A DNA stretch of 64,000 nt from Rufibacter hautae (GCF_008271695.1 NZ_VKKY01000001.1:1234589-1298588); one strand, 5' to 3'; shown: positions 52,903 through 61,650, counted from the stretch's first letter. The notes: generated by a model from the sequence alone, not told the origin. A program made the numbers and translations.

Positions 52903-55779
52903 TTACCGCAGGAAGGCCAGGCGCTTGGTGTAGCGCTTGCCGTCTATGGTCAGGTGATACAGGTAGGTGCCGGAGGCTACGGTTCCGCCGCCACTGGCGC
53001 GACCATCCCAGGTAACCTGGTGTGCCCCGGCTTGTTTCTTACCGTTCACCAGCGTAGCCACAATTTTTCCGCTCAGGTCATACACGGTCAGTTTCACGTT
53101 GGCTGCTCTTTCCAGGGCGAAAGGAATGGTGGTTACTCCTCCCTGCCGGAAAGGGTTAGGGAAGTTTTGCTTCAACCCGAACTGTTCAGCGTTGGCGATT
53201 TCTTCCTGCGAGGCGAGCGGCCCGGAGTAGCGGCGGCTGTACACCCCGTTTCCGTGGGTACCTACCAGCACCAGGTCATCGGTGGTACGGCTGAGCACCA
53301 TGTCTACCGGCACCTGGCCAATGGAGCTGGCTCCTTCTCTTATCCAGTTGGTGTTTCTGCCGCTGAGAGTGGCCGTGGAGTAAAGTCCGGTGCTGGTACC
53401 CACCAGGTATTTGGTCGTGCCATCGGGGCTGGGCAGAATGGTAAGCCATCTGGTGGACGGGCCGTTTCCTTCCACATCGCCGCTCTCTTCCAGGTTCCCC
53501 GAGATAGGCGTCCAGGAAGTTCCGCCGTTGGTGGTATAGAAAAGGCTTTCGATTTTATAATTGGTGAACACCACAATAGCTTTGTTCGCATCGCGTGGGT
53601 CAATGGCAATACAGCCAATGTTAGCCCCCGACGGGAAGTTGGTTCCTGTCACAGTAGTACGGGCAGGGGTAGTAGCGGATGCATCATTGAACTTGTAGAG
53701 CTTCCCGGACCGAGTCCCGAAGTACACCACGTTGGCAGGCGACTTACTCACCGATACCGCCGAGATTTCCTCTGAAGAAGTCAGCCTGCTCACTACTTCC
53801 CAGCCCAGGCTAGACTGGTTCCCGGTGCTGTTAGCCGGAATCTGCGAAATGTTCTTATTCCGCCACAGGGTGTCACCGGCCGGCAAGAACATTTGGTACT
53901 CATTGTTAGGGTCAATGGTGTACGGGTTCACGAACAGATAACCGCCGGCTTTAGGCGGGTCAATACGGGCGTAGCCGGTGTAGTCACCGTTGTTATTATA
54001 GGCGAACCGGTACACTGTTCCGCTTTGGGACGACACCAGAATGGAGTGCGTGGTAACTGCCGTAAAGGCCCCATCGCCGCCTAGTTGCTCTACCCAATTG
54101 GTCTGTTCCTCTATGTTGTCTACTGCCCAGCAGCCGTTGTCCTGCATACCGCCCACCACAAAGTCATCGGTGGTGTTCAGGTCAAAGGCCACGGTGTAGA
54201 ACTGTGTGGTCTGGTAGCCGCGGTTCAAAGACTCATAAGCCACCGTACCCGCCAAAACGTTGTTCGTTCTGGAAAGCCCGCCGTCATGCGCAGAGATCAT
54301 CATGTTTGGATTGCTCCTATAGAAGACTACCTCGTGCTGGTCTGGGTGATGGTTGGGGTATTGTTCAAAGGTGGCATTAGAGGCAATGTAGCCCCCAATC
54401 TTGGTAGTAGCCGTGGTGTTGGTAAAACCGCTGGTAGATCGGTAGAGGTTGGTGCCACCCAACACCACAATGTTAGGATCGGTGGGTTTGGTTCTTACCA
54501 CCATGTTGTACCCGCCCTGCAGGTCCAAATCCCCAGACTTGCCGCCCAGCATGGGCAGGTTAGCGCTTAGATCGATCCAGGTGCCGCCTGCGCCGCTGCC
54601 ATTACCAGACACATATTGGAATTTCCAAAGGTTGGCCTCGTTGGCGGCGTTCTCCGCGGTATAAACAAAAAAGTGCACAATGTTCTCATTAGACGGAGAA
54701 ATGTCCATCACGATGCGCTCATAGGTATCCGGAAACTCAGCGGGAGTAATGTCCGTCCAGGTGGTGCCGTTGGTGGAACGGTAGATGCCTTTCTTGGTGG
54801 AGGTGCGGCCTCCGTTAGCAAATTGGCTCAGGGCCGCGTACATGGCGCCGTTATTCCCAATGGCAATATCGGTGAAGAAAGGGCTGGTGTTGAAATCCTC
54901 CGTATCGGCCCCGAAGCCCAGGACGTAGTCCCAGGTGGTTCCGCCGTTGACAGACCGCCGGATAGAGCCCGCCGTGGCTGCAAAAACCTCATCTTGGGTA
55001 GTGTTGGCTGGGTTGGTGGCTACGCGGTAGTTATACTGGAATACGCTGGTGAATCGAGTATAATCATCGGTTTGGGTGCTGGGCAGCGGGTTCCAGGTCA
55101 CGCCGTTGTCAATGGATTTGAAGATCCCGTTTCCATAATAAGAGGCGCCGGGCGCATTTGCCGAGTTGCCGATCAGTTCCCCTGTGCCGTAGTACCAGAC
55201 GTTGCGCTTGCCGGCCCTTCTGTCCTGCGAGATGGTGGTAACACTGTGCAGCATGTTGGGGTTGGTAACCTTTACCCAGGAATTACCGCCGTTGCTGCTG
55301 CGCCACATACCACCAGACACGCCGCCAGCCAATATGTTGTTCTCATTGGCCACGTCAATGGCCAAGGCGCGGGTACGGCCGCCTACGTTATAAGGTCCGC
55401 GTCTGTCCCAGGTGAAAGTGGCCAAACGGGCATAAGGATTCGCCTGGAACAGGACCTGCTCTGCCGTGAGGATTCTATTGGAATAAGCCAACTCCAACTC
55501 CCGGATTCCCTCGGGGATTTTACCGGTGGCCGGGTCTCTGAGCCGCGCCACCTCATATGCCTGCCGGGCATTGGGGTCTTCCTCGCTGCCAATAGCGCCT
55601 TTCTTATGCAGGCGCTCTGCGCGTGCCACCCGGCCCGCCTCTTTAAGGCCCTGAGCCGAGAAATGCGTTTTCCGGGTGCCTTTGAAAACCGGGGAAGATG
55701 CAAAGTATAGTAGCGCCCCAAAGAAAAGAAGCAAAGCGCCTGACATCCAGAATTGGCGCTGCGGGGTTAAACGTTCCAT
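52903..55779 (-). CDS. Large VPS10/sialidase-type beta-propeller protein with T9SS sorting domain
   Basis: 958 residues. An N-terminal membrane/signal segment (FWMSGALLLFFGALLYFASS) precedes two propellers with Asp-box/BNR-like repeats: MWRSSNGGNSWVKV, IFKSIDNGVTWNPL, IRRSVNGGTTWDYV, IYRSTNGTTWTDI, FYTTNGGTSWTPIS. GGRTRALAIDVANENNILAGGVSGGMW is typical of glycosyl-hydrolase-like WD40/BNR proteins. The C-terminus (LKQNFPNPFRQGG to KRYTKRLAFLR) is a type A T9SS sorting domain, so it is surface exposed or released. No catalytic residues can be assigned. Confidence 0.88.
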   Translation of the reverse strand: MERLTPQRQFWMSGALLLFFGALLYFASSPVFKGTRKTHFSAQGLKEAGRVARAERLHKKGAIGSEEDPNARQAYEVARLRDPATGKIPEGIRELELAYSNRILTAEQVLFQANPYARLATFTWDRRGPYNVGGRTRALAIDVANENNILAGGVSGGMWRSSNGGNSWVKVTNPNMLHSVTTISQDRRAGKRNVWYYGTGELIGNSANAPGASYYGNGIFKSIDNGVTWNPLPSTQTDDYTRFTSVFQYNYRVATNPANTTQDEVFAATAGSIRRSVNGGTTWDYVLGFGADTEDFNTSPFFTDIAIGNNGAMYAALSQFANGGRTSTKKGIYRSTNGTTWTDITPAEFPDTYERIVMDISPSNENIVHFFVYTAENAANEANLWKFQYVSGNGSGAGGTWIDLSANLPMLGGKSGDLDLQGGYNMVVRTKPTDPNIVVLGGTNLYRSTSGFTNTTATTKIGGYIASNATFEQYPNHHPDQHEVVFYRSNPNMMISAHDGGLSRTNNVLAGTVAYESLNRGYQTTQFYTVAFDLNTTDDFVVGGMQDNGCWAVDNIEEQTNWVEQLGGDGAFTAVTTHSILVSSQSGTVYRFAYNNNGDYTGYARIDPPKAGGYLFVNPYTIDPNNEYQMFLPAGDTLWRNKNISQIPANSTGNQSSLGWEVVSRLTSSEEISAVSVSKSPANVVYFGTRSGKLYKFNDASATTPARTTVTGTNFPSGANIGCIAIDPRDANKAIVVFTNYKIESLFYTTNGGTSWTPISGNLEESGDVEGNGPSTRWLTILPSPDGTTKYLVGTSTGLYSTATLSGRNTNWIREGASSIGQVPVDMVLSRTTDDLVLVGTHGNGVYSRRYSGPLASQEEIANAEQFGLKQNFPNPFRQGGVTTIPFALERAANVKLTVYDLSGKIVATLVNGKKQAGAHQVTWDGRASGGGTVASGTYLYHLTIDGKRYTKRLAFLR

Positions 55780-55849
55780 GAAAAATGTAAGGTTTGGTCT
55801 GATGTACTGTTGGTTTATGATAGGTTAGGCAAAAAGTCGGCTATAAAAT

Positions 55850-56341
55850 TCAGTCTGACAAGGCGTAAGAGTGAATTACCAGGGGGCCACCTTCGGTCAG
55901 GGAGCTTTTCAGTTCGGCTTTGATTTTCTTTCCGGCGGTTACGCCAGGTCTGCCCTTGCCAGCCTGCACCGTCATGGGAAAGTAAACCGACATCTGTTGC
56001 CCCTGCCCCAAGGATTTGTTAAAGCCAGCTCCGTAGCCCAGCACCTGCGTAATGCGCACCTCGGCTTTGCAGGGCGCCTGGCTGCAGGGCCCGTTGCCTG
56101 CGGGCTCCAGGTCTGGCAAGATCCTCACCACCTCCAGTACGGCGCGGGCACGGCCGGGCGCAACTGGCTTCTGGTCAGGTACCGGCAGTTTCTCTGTAAT
56201 GGTGTTGAGCTTAGAAGATTTAGGCATCTCTGTTTGGCCGTCTTGGTCTGTTTCAGGCAATCGTTTACACGCAAAACCAGCCAACAGGAAGAAAGTTGGC
56301 AAAAGGAGCAGTAATCTCTTTCCGGCACAGGTTCTATGCAT
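55850..56341 (-). CDS. Hypothetical lipoprotein, 163 aa
   Basis: Signal peptide with lipobox GFAC (Cys25). A polar linker (PETDQDGQTEMPKSS) is followed by a beta-rich domain: ARAVLEVVRILPDLEP, CSQAPCKAEVRITQVLGYGAGF, GQGQQMSVYFPMTVQ and KIKAELKSSL. Four cysteines after the lipobox region include the pair in PCSQAPC. I recognise no family. It is divergent from the metallophosphoesterase gene, with 171 bp between the start codons. Confidence 0.72.
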   Translation of the reverse strand: MHRTCAGKRLLLLLPTFFLLAGFACKRLPETDQDGQTEMPKSSKLNTITEKLPVPDQKPVAPGRARAVLEVVRILPDLEPAGNGPCSQAPCKAEVRITQVLGYGAGFNKSLGQGQQMSVYFPMTVQAGKGRPGVTAGKKIKAELKSSLTEGGPLVIHSYALSD

Positions 56342-56512
56342 AAAACAAATATAATTACAAAGATCAGGTTTTTAACATCTTACTATAAATATCTGAAGCC
56401 AGAAGCCCGGGCAGTGCTTATTTGCGTATATGCCGCAAAACCAGCAACCTTGCCCCTGTTATGGGGTATAGGAGAAAACGAATGTTTCTACCCGTTTTAT
56501 AGCGTCAACTCC

Positions 56513-57325
56513 ATGAAAACCTACTTTCTGCCACCGCCTTGCAAGTGGTTGGCATTGTCTTTTCTCTTCCTGCTATCGGCCTGCGATATGTTTGAGTACC
56601 ACCCGTACGCCGGTAATCTAGAGTTCAAAGACCTTACCGCCCAAAACGTAGCCCGCATCAAAGCCCTGGAAAGCCAGTACAATCCCGAGAATCCGCTACG
56701 GTTTGCCTTGACCGGGGACACTCAGGGATTCTTTGCCGAGACCGAGGACATGGTGAAAGACATGAACTCCCGCGACATTGCCTTCGTGATTCACGCCGGC
56801 GACCTCACGAACTACGCTTTCACCGACGAGTACGAGCGCATGCACCGCGTGCTGGCCAAACTGAAGGCCCCGTACGTCACCGTGATCGGGAACCATGACT
56901 GCCTGGGCGATGGCGACAAGCTCTACAAAGAGATGTACGGCCCCCTGAACCACTCCTTCACCTTCGGGCCAAATAAATTCATCCTGCTCAACACCAACTT
57001 CCTGGAGTTCGACGCGAGCGTGCCCGATGTGAACTGGCTGGAGAAAGAACTGCAGACCCCCCAGACCATTATGAACAAATTCGTGATCTCGCACATCATC
57101 CCTGACAACAGCGAGGCCAACCCCGCCCAGGAACAGACCTACGTAAACCTGATGCGCAAATACAACGTGCGCCTTTCCCTGCACGGCCACACGCACAACT
57201 ACCGCGCGTCTGAGCTGTATGATGACGGCATTCCCTACGTCACCACCGCCGCGTCTTTGAAGCGGAGTTATGTGCTGGTGACAGTAACCGGAGACCAGGC
57301 AACCTACGAAAAAATTGATTTCTGA
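56513..57325 (+). CDS. Metallophosphoesterase lipoprotein
   Basis: 270 residues. Start at 56513 gives a lipoprotein signal (lipobox LSAC, Cys24). Calcineurin-like motifs are all there: FALTGDTQG, IHAGDLTNY, VIGNHDCLGDGD, VISHIIPD and LHGHTHNY, supplying Asp, His and Asn ligands for two metals. It is an envelope phosphoesterase; the substrate could be a nucleotide, phospholipid or phosphoprotein. The next gene begins 6 bp later, so the two are an operon. Confidence 0.92.
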   Translation: MKTYFLPPPCKWLALSFLFLLSACDMFEYHPYAGNLEFKDLTAQNVARIKALESQYNPENPLRFALTGDTQGFFAETEDMVKDMNSRDIAFVIHAGDLTNYAFTDEYERMHRVLAKLKAPYVTVIGNHDCLGDGDKLYKEMYGPLNHSFTFGPNKFILLNTNFLEFDASVPDVNWLEKELQTPQTIMNKFVISHIIPDNSEANPAQEQTYVNLMRKYNVRLSLHGHTHNYRASELYDDGIPYVTTAASLKRSYVLVTVTGDQATYEKIDF

Positions 57326-57331
57326 TTCTGT

Positions 57332-57964
57332 ATGAGAAACTTTTCCGCTTTTTGCCTGCTTTTCTGCCTCACGCTCTCCCTCACTGCCTCCGCGCAGGAC
57401 ATCGATACCCTTCCCCAAATCACCGTTGACAAGGCAGACCGCCCCAAAAACAAATGGTACGCCCCAGATTACGTGGTGGCGCAGCACGCCGGCCTTATAG
57501 GAATTCTGGCGGCGGGGGTGGGCTACGATTTCGGGAAACATGACCGCACCAACGCCGAGCTTATGTACGGGTTTACGCCCAACTACGGATTCAAGAACAC
57601 CACCCATACGTTTACCACCCGAGTATACTACCAGAGCCATCCCAAGCCGCTGTTCAAGGGGTTCCAGATCAGTTGGATCAGGGCGGGCGCGGGCATCAGC
57701 ATGACCATTGGCGAACAGTTTGAGACCTTCTTCCCCAAGCACTACCCCGAGGGCTACTACATCTGGCCCACGGCTACACGCATTCTGCCCTTTGTGGGCT
57801 CCTCGCTGGGCCGGGAGTTCGGTGGCAAAAAACGGCCTCACTACGGAGAGCTCTACGGCGAGATTGGCACCAGCGACGTCATGATTGTGGACAAGTACCG
57901 GAACAAGGGCATCTCGGTCCCCGATATCCTTAACCTGGCCATTGGCGTGCGCCTTTCCCTGTAG
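57332..57964 (+). CDS. Hypothetical secreted protein, probable small outer-membrane barrel
   Basis: 210 residues with a signal peptide (MRNFSAFCLLFCLTLSLTASAQ). Repeated amphipathic strands (ILAAGVGYDFGKHDRTNAELMYGFTPNYG, HTFTTRVYYQS, FQISWIRAGAGISMTIG, ILPFVGSSLGREFGG) and a terminal ILNLAIGVRLSL fit an outer-membrane beta-barrel. Start is 6 bp after the phosphoesterase stop, suggesting a shared task at the cell surface. No family recognised. Confidence 0.75.
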   Translation: MRNFSAFCLLFCLTLSLTASAQDIDTLPQITVDKADRPKNKWYAPDYVVAQHAGLIGILAAGVGYDFGKHDRTNAELMYGFTPNYGFKNTTHTFTTRVYYQSHPKPLFKGFQISWIRAGAGISMTIGEQFETFFPKHYPEGYYIWPTATRILPFVGSSLGREFGGKKRPHYGELYGEIGTSDVMIVDKYRNKGISVPDILNLAIGVRLSL

Positions 57965-57967
57965 AGC

Positions 57968-58012
57968 GTCCGTTTAGGGGCTGTTTTCCAGAAATCGGCA
58001 CAGAAACAAAGC
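57968..58012. repeat. Intergenic palindrome family, copy 23
   Basis: TCCGTTTAGGGGCTG, TTTTCCAGAAATC, GGCACAGAAACAAAGC. It begins 4 bp after the preceding stop codon, upstream of hemJ. Confidence 0.7.
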
Positions 58013-58114
58013 TTAAGGGAAACAGTTCTGTTTGGGCGGGCGTTGGTTTCTCCGGCACAAACCCTCATTTTTGCAGCGGTTCTCTTCACAGCCTTCCCCC
58101 GCGCGGATATTGTT

Positions 58115-58642
58115 ATGGATTATAATTACCTGAAATCGCTGCACATCATTTTTGTGGTCACCTGGTTTGCGGGCCTGTTCTACATTGTGCGGTTGTTTGT
58201 ATATTACGCAGAAACGGCCTCTAAACCCGAGCCTGAGAAAAGCATTCTGCAGACGCAGTTCGCGCTCATGCAGAAACGGTTGTGGTACGGCATTACGTGG
58301 CCCTCGGCGGTACTCACCGTGCTCATGGGCCTGAGTCTTCTGCGCTACTATGACCCCATCCCTACCTGGCTCTGGATCAAACTGGGCTTTGTGGCCGGAC
58401 TGCTGGCCTATCACCTGTACTGCCATCACATTTTCAAACAGCACCAGCGCGGCGAGATAAAGCAAACCTCCACCGCCCTGCGCATCTGGAACGAGGTAGC
58501 CACGCTTTTCCTGGTGAGCATTGTGTTTCTGGTAGTGTTGAAAAACGGCCTGGACGCTACCTGGGGCGTACTGGGTTTCATCGGTTTATCGGTCCTGCTT
58601 ATGGTGGCCATCATGGTTTACCGCAAACTCAGAAAAGCTTGA
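58115..58642 (+). CDS. hemJ: Protoporphyrinogen oxidase HemJ
   Basis: Oxidises protoporphyrinogen IX to protoporphyrin IX, late step of heme synthesis, in the membrane. 175 residues from ATG 58115 with four to five helices; the upstream in-frame start at 58043 would lie over the palindrome region and is rejected. LKSLHIIFVVTWFAGLFYIVRLFVYY carries the essential His10 and the Arg of the family; LWYGITWPSAVLT and IKLGFVAGLLAYHLYCHH are also typical. hemB is nearby but not co-transcribed. Confidence 0.9.
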   Translation: MDYNYLKSLHIIFVVTWFAGLFYIVRLFVYYAETASKPEPEKSILQTQFALMQKRLWYGITWPSAVLTVLMGLSLLRYYDPIPTWLWIKLGFVAGLLAYHLYCHHIFKQHQRGEIKQTSTALRIWNEVATLFLVSIVFLVVLKNGLDATWGVLGFIGLSVLLMVAIMVYRKLRKA

Positions 58643-58734
58643 GCCTTCTCTCCTTCTGGCATCCTGCCCCTCCTGAAAGGACCTTGTGGGCAAGTTGCAA
58701 CAGCCGTTCACCTCATCACCTTTCCAAAATAGAG

Positions 58735-58786
58735 GCAAAAGGGTTTCGGGCCTGATTTTCAGAAATCAGCCCCGAAACCCTTTTGC
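58735..58786. terminator. Terminator built around a palindrome copy
   Basis: Arms GCAAAAGGGTTTCGGG and CCCGAAACCCTTTTGC (16 bp, perfect) enclose CTGATTT / AAATCAG (7 bp). The whole is a near-perfect hairpin of 52 nt, with palindrome copy 24 at its heart. Confidence 0.85.
58738..58783. repeat. Intergenic palindrome family, copy 24
   Basis: GGGTTTCGGGCCTG, ATTTTCAGAAAT, CAGCCCCGAAACCC. Base changes in one arm are matched in the other (GATTT / AAATC, TTTCGGG / CCCGAAA). Confidence 0.85.
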
Positions 58787-58808
58787 TTCTGGTGGTAGCC
58801 TCTTGAGA

Positions 58809-58845
58809 ATCCAGTCTCTTTTCCAGAAAACAGGCCCGAAACAGG
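58809..58845. repeat. Intergenic palindrome family, copy 25
   Basis: ATCCAGTCTCTTTTCC, then AGAAAACAGGCCCGAAACAGG. The right half is perfect, the left half worn. Confidence 0.65.
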
Positions 58846-58862
58846 TTGGGCCTAAAAAGGAA

Positions 58863-58880
58863 ACGGCCCCAAAGGGGCCG
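58863..58880. terminator. Terminator hairpin
   Basis: CGGCCCC AAA GGGGCCG. On the minus strand a T-rich tail follows, so it ends the repeat-protein gene at 58912. Confidence 0.75.
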
Positions 58881-58911
58881 GCTCACTACAAACAACCAAC
58901 ATGACAGCGAC

Positions 58912-60213
58912 TTACTGATAAGCCGCCATTACCTTTTCGTATTCATATTTAGAACCCACGGTTTTAGCCGCCTGGGAATACGCTTCTCTTATTTTCTTAT
59001 CGTCTTTGGGGAGCTGCAGCGCCATCTTGCGGAGCAGCTTGGCCTTCTCGTAGTCTGACCCGATGCTTTCGCTGGCTTTGAGCAAAGGCAGGTACTGGCT
59101 TGTGCTCAGCCGCGAGTTACCCAACAGACTGCTGTACGCCTTGGCTTTCTCATAGTCAGAGCCAATGCTGTTCATGAGCGGCAGCACTTTGTCAAAGTAC
59201 TTGACTAATTGCTGCTCATGGCGCATGAGCGGCTGCAGTCCTTTGGTGCGCTCATAGTCTGAGGAAATGTTCTGCAAAGCCCGCATAGACAGCTCAAACT
59301 GCTTTTCTGAGAGCTGCGGACGGCTGGCCAGCGCGTGCAGGACTTTCACTTTCTCGTAGTTAGAGTCAATGGTGGCAATGGCCTCAGCGGTTTTGTCCAG
59401 GGCTTTCTCAGAGAGTTCCTCCTGTTGCAACAAGTGCCTCAACACCCGTGATTTCTCGTAGTCAGATTCCAGGGAAGCGCTGGCAGTGGCGTAGGCCTCG
59501 GCGGTCTCTGAGTTCGCCAGAAAGTCCAGCGGAAGCTTGGTGAGGATGGACGCGGCTTCGTAGTCCGAGGTTTTTCCCTGGGTTACTTGCTCCAGCAGGA
59601 GGCGCATCTCGCCCGGCTTCAAATCCTCTTTCCCGAGGAGGTACTTGTACATTTTGGTGCGGCCAGAACCGGCTTCCATCCCTGCGGTAAAGGCCAGCAG
59701 TTTTTTGGCACCGCCTTCCCCGTACAGGCGCGCGGCGCGGGCCTCGGCCCCCAAACCGGTTTTGGACACCATCTCGGGCAGGTGCTTCGCCAGCCAGGTC
59801 TGTCCGGCGGTGGCATAGTCCTGCGTTTCGCCGTCAATCCAGTAGTTACCTTCCAGAGCGCCGTCTCTGTTCTCCAGCACCACCTTGTGCTCCGGCCCCG
59901 ATTTCTCTTGGCGGGCAAATTCAAAGCGTCCGCCCTGGCTCAGGCCGGTGATGGAATGTTCATCCTCGGCTACTGTCACGTTTCCGCTGGTCACCAACTT
60001 CAGGCGCAGCCCGTTGTCATCGGTGGTGATGTACACAGATTCCCCTTTGCTGCCCTGGGTGGTAAACGTGCCGTTGATCACCCGCACTTCCTCGTGGCTG
60101 GACGAAGTGGTCTTCTTGGCTTTCTGCCCGTCCTCTGAGGTTTGGGCATAAACCGGCGCCACCAAGTTAAGACAGCCGAAAGCAAGGAAAGAGGAAAGCA
60201 GAAATGGACGCAT
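58912..60213 (-). CDS. Secreted protein with seven 34-residue SDYEK repeats
   Basis: 433 residues. Signal peptide (ends VAPVYAQ, about residue 24). Residues 40-130 are beta-rich (VINGTFTTQGSKGESVYITTD). From residue 216 a motif of the form SDYEKAKxL recurs: Tyr218, 252, 286, 320, 354, 388 and 423, a spacing of exactly 34 except the last (35). Between motifs are helices with LSxxQ. The pitch is that of TPR/SEL1-like solenoids, so I infer a helical solenoid used for protein binding in the periplasm. Similar SDYEKA repeats occur in proteins linked to BlaR1/M56-like peptidases; none is adjacent here. Confidence 0.82.
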   Translation of the reverse strand: MRPFLLSSFLAFGCLNLVAPVYAQTSEDGQKAKKTTSSSHEEVRVINGTFTTQGSKGESVYITTDDNGLRLKLVTSGNVTVAEDEHSITGLSQGGRFEFARQEKSGPEHKVVLENRDGALEGNYWIDGETQDYATAGQTWLAKHLPEMVSKTGLGAEARAARLYGEGGAKKLLAFTAGMEAGSGRTKMYKYLLGKEDLKPGEMRLLLEQVTQGKTSDYEAASILTKLPLDFLANSETAEAYATASASLESDYEKSRVLRHLLQQEELSEKALDKTAEAIATIDSNYEKVKVLHALASRPQLSEKQFELSMRALQNISSDYERTKGLQPLMRHEQQLVKYFDKVLPLMNSIGSDYEKAKAYSSLLGNSRLSTSQYLPLLKASESIGSDYEKAKLLRKMALQLPKDDKKIREAYSQAAKTVGSKYEYEKVMAAYQ

Positions 60214-60403
60214 GGCGTGACGTTTTAGTGAATTGTCTTACAAGTACCGGGAACCCTTTCTCTTTTAACCTAAAGACAACCGCTGTTTGGGGTGGTTGCA
60301 CGGAAAAGAGAAAATGTTTCTGTTACTTTCTTAGACAAGCGCCATGCCAACGAGTTAATGTAGTGATTTACAGAATTTTATCTTCTACACTTAAAACAAA
60401 AAT

Positions 60404-60438
60404 GTTCGCTTCCGAACAACAATCATTCAAAAGCGAAC
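60404..60438. promoter_or_regulatory. Inverted repeat, possible operator
   Basis: GTTCGCTT (60404-60411) and AAGCGAAC (60431-60438) are perfect reverse complements around a 19-nt centre, in the gap between the GroES-like gene and the 34-residue-repeat gene. A protein-binding site or a simple hairpin; no further support. Confidence 0.35.
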
Positions 60439-60448
60439 ACTTTCTGAT

Positions 60449-60490
60449 ACAGGTTTAGGCTTATTTCAGCTAAAACAGGCTAAAAACGAA
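60449..60490. repeat. Intergenic palindrome family, copy 26
   Basis: CAGGTTTAGGCTT, ATTTCAGCTAAAAC, AGGCTAAAAACG. It lies just after the GroES-like gene. Confidence 0.65.
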
Positions 60491-60511
60491 AGATGCTTTT
60501 TCTGTCTTAGA

Positions 60512-60901
60512 CTATTCCTCTTCGCGCTCCAGCAGCAGCACCGAAGACTGCGGCACAATAAAATATTTATCGCCCAGGTAGTTGATTTCCACGGCATCGC
60601 GCTGCAGGTAGATGGCCAAATCGCCTTCGCGGGCCTGCAGCGGCAGGTAGCGCACCTGTTCCTTCTCGTCCTGGTTCCAGATCTCATCGTCCAGCCCGTA
60701 ATCAGCAGGAATGGGGTAGCCGGGCCCCACACGCATCACGTAGCCTTCCTGCACCTTTTCTTTCTCCTGCACGCCGGGCGGCAGAAACAAGCCGCTCTTG
60801 GTCTGCTCTTTTGTGCTCTTGGGTTTAATGAGCAAGCGGTCTCCTACTACAATCAGCTTCTGCAGTTTATTGGCGGGTGAGTCTTTGCGCATAGTGGTCA
60901 A
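60512..60901 (-). CDS. GroES-like co-chaperonin homologue, stand-alone
   Basis: 129 residues (126 if the ATG at 60892 is used), longer than the usual 95-97 of GroES. GroES-type beta-fold: VVGDRLLIKPKSTKEQTKSGLFLPPGVQEKEKVQEGYVMRVGPG (residues 18-61) with the mobile loop region, then an insertion (YGLDDEIWNQDEKEQVRYLP), and closing EINYLGDKYFIVPQSSVLLL. No groEL is adjacent. Bacteroidota often have such a second GroES-family protein beside the true groESL elsewhere; role is unknown. Its -7 box is TATCTTTG at 60929-60922. Confidence 0.85.
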   Translation of the reverse strand: MTTMRKDSPANKLQKLIVVGDRLLIKPKSTKEQTKSGLFLPPGVQEKEKVQEGYVMRVGPGYPIPADYGLDDEIWNQDEKEQVRYLPLQAREGDLAIYLQRDAVEINYLGDKYFIVPQSSVLLLEREEE

Positions 60902-60921
60902 CGTTAAAGTAAATAGGGCTG

Positions 60922-60929
60922 CAAAGATA
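60922..60929 (-). promoter_or_regulatory. -7 box of the GroES-like gene
   Basis: TATCTTTG on the minus strand; predicted +1 about 60918. Confidence 0.45.
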
Positions 60930-61032
60930 CAACTGCGATTGCGTTCGGCGCTACTAGGGGAAGGAAGGGACGAAGAGCAGGAATTGTGTTTAGAGGAAAT
61001 TTTGGAGAAAGTAGGCTAGAAATAGGAGAACT

Positions 61033-61091
61033 CCCGCAAGTTTAGCGACAGCGTAACTTGTGGGTATCATGGCGGAAGTTTATAAACTTCC
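61033..61091 (+). repeat. REP unit, left side of the RAYT gene
   Basis: CCCGCAAGTT and AACTTGTGGG form an interrupted stem, then GGAAGTTTATAAACTTCC forms a perfect hairpin ending 4 bp before the RAYT stop codon. Confidence 0.85.
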
Positions 61092-61094
61092 TTC

Positions 61095-61643
61095 CTACTC
61101 TATCACTACCACCTCTACCAAGCCTTTCACCCCTGTATAGTCACGGGCACTGCTGTAAAGGTAATGTTCCGGCTCATCTACCCAGCCAGCCACAATGGGG
61201 TTCTGGTGCAGGTAGGCCAAGCGCTGTTTCAACATTGCATTACTGCTTAACTCAACAGGATGGTTCGTCTGCTGCCAAAATTGGTATTTAGTATTATTGG
61301 GGTTCTTTTTACCGGCCCGCTCGAACATCCAAAGCATCCATTCTCTTCTACTTTCCCGTGTATTTTCCTCAATTGCTTTCGTGATTTCTTTGGAAGTGTA
61401 CCGTTTCAAGTCTCGTAAGATATTCTCCAACTTATCCCCCGTTGAGCCAATGATGAGATGTACGTGATTGGACATGAGACACCAGGCATACACTTCCAGG
61501 CCTTTATGTTTGATACAGAACTGAAGGCTTTCTACAAAAATGTCTTTGTACTCCCTTCTGGTAAATACGTCTATCCAATTGACGGTAGCGAAGGAGACGA
61601 AATACAGGCTCTGCTGTTCTCTTATTTTGTAGCTAAGGCTCAT
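61095..61643 (-). CDS. REP-associated tyrosine transposase (RAYT, Y1 family)
   Basis: 182 residues from ATG 61643; the longer frame to 61685 would run through the flanking repeat and is rejected. IS200-like fold: YFVSFATVNWIDVFTRREY, AWCLMSNHVHLIIG (HUH pair His60/His62), LENILRDLKRYTSKEI, and LAYLHQNPIVAGWVDEPEHYLYSSARDY, which are RAYT hallmarks. These enzymes bind and cut single-stranded REP hairpins and are thought to spread them. Here the gene lies between two REP units in inverted orientation, the arrangement called a REPtron. Confidence 0.93.
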   Translation of the reverse strand: MSLSYKIREQQSLYFVSFATVNWIDVFTRREYKDIFVESLQFCIKHKGLEVYAWCLMSNHVHLIIGSTGDKLENILRDLKRYTSKEITKAIEENTRESRREWMLWMFERAGKKNPNNTKYQFWQQTNHPVELSSNAMLKQRLAYLHQNPIVAGWVDEPEHYLYSSARDYTGVKGLVEVVVIE

Positions 61644-61650
61644 GGAACAA

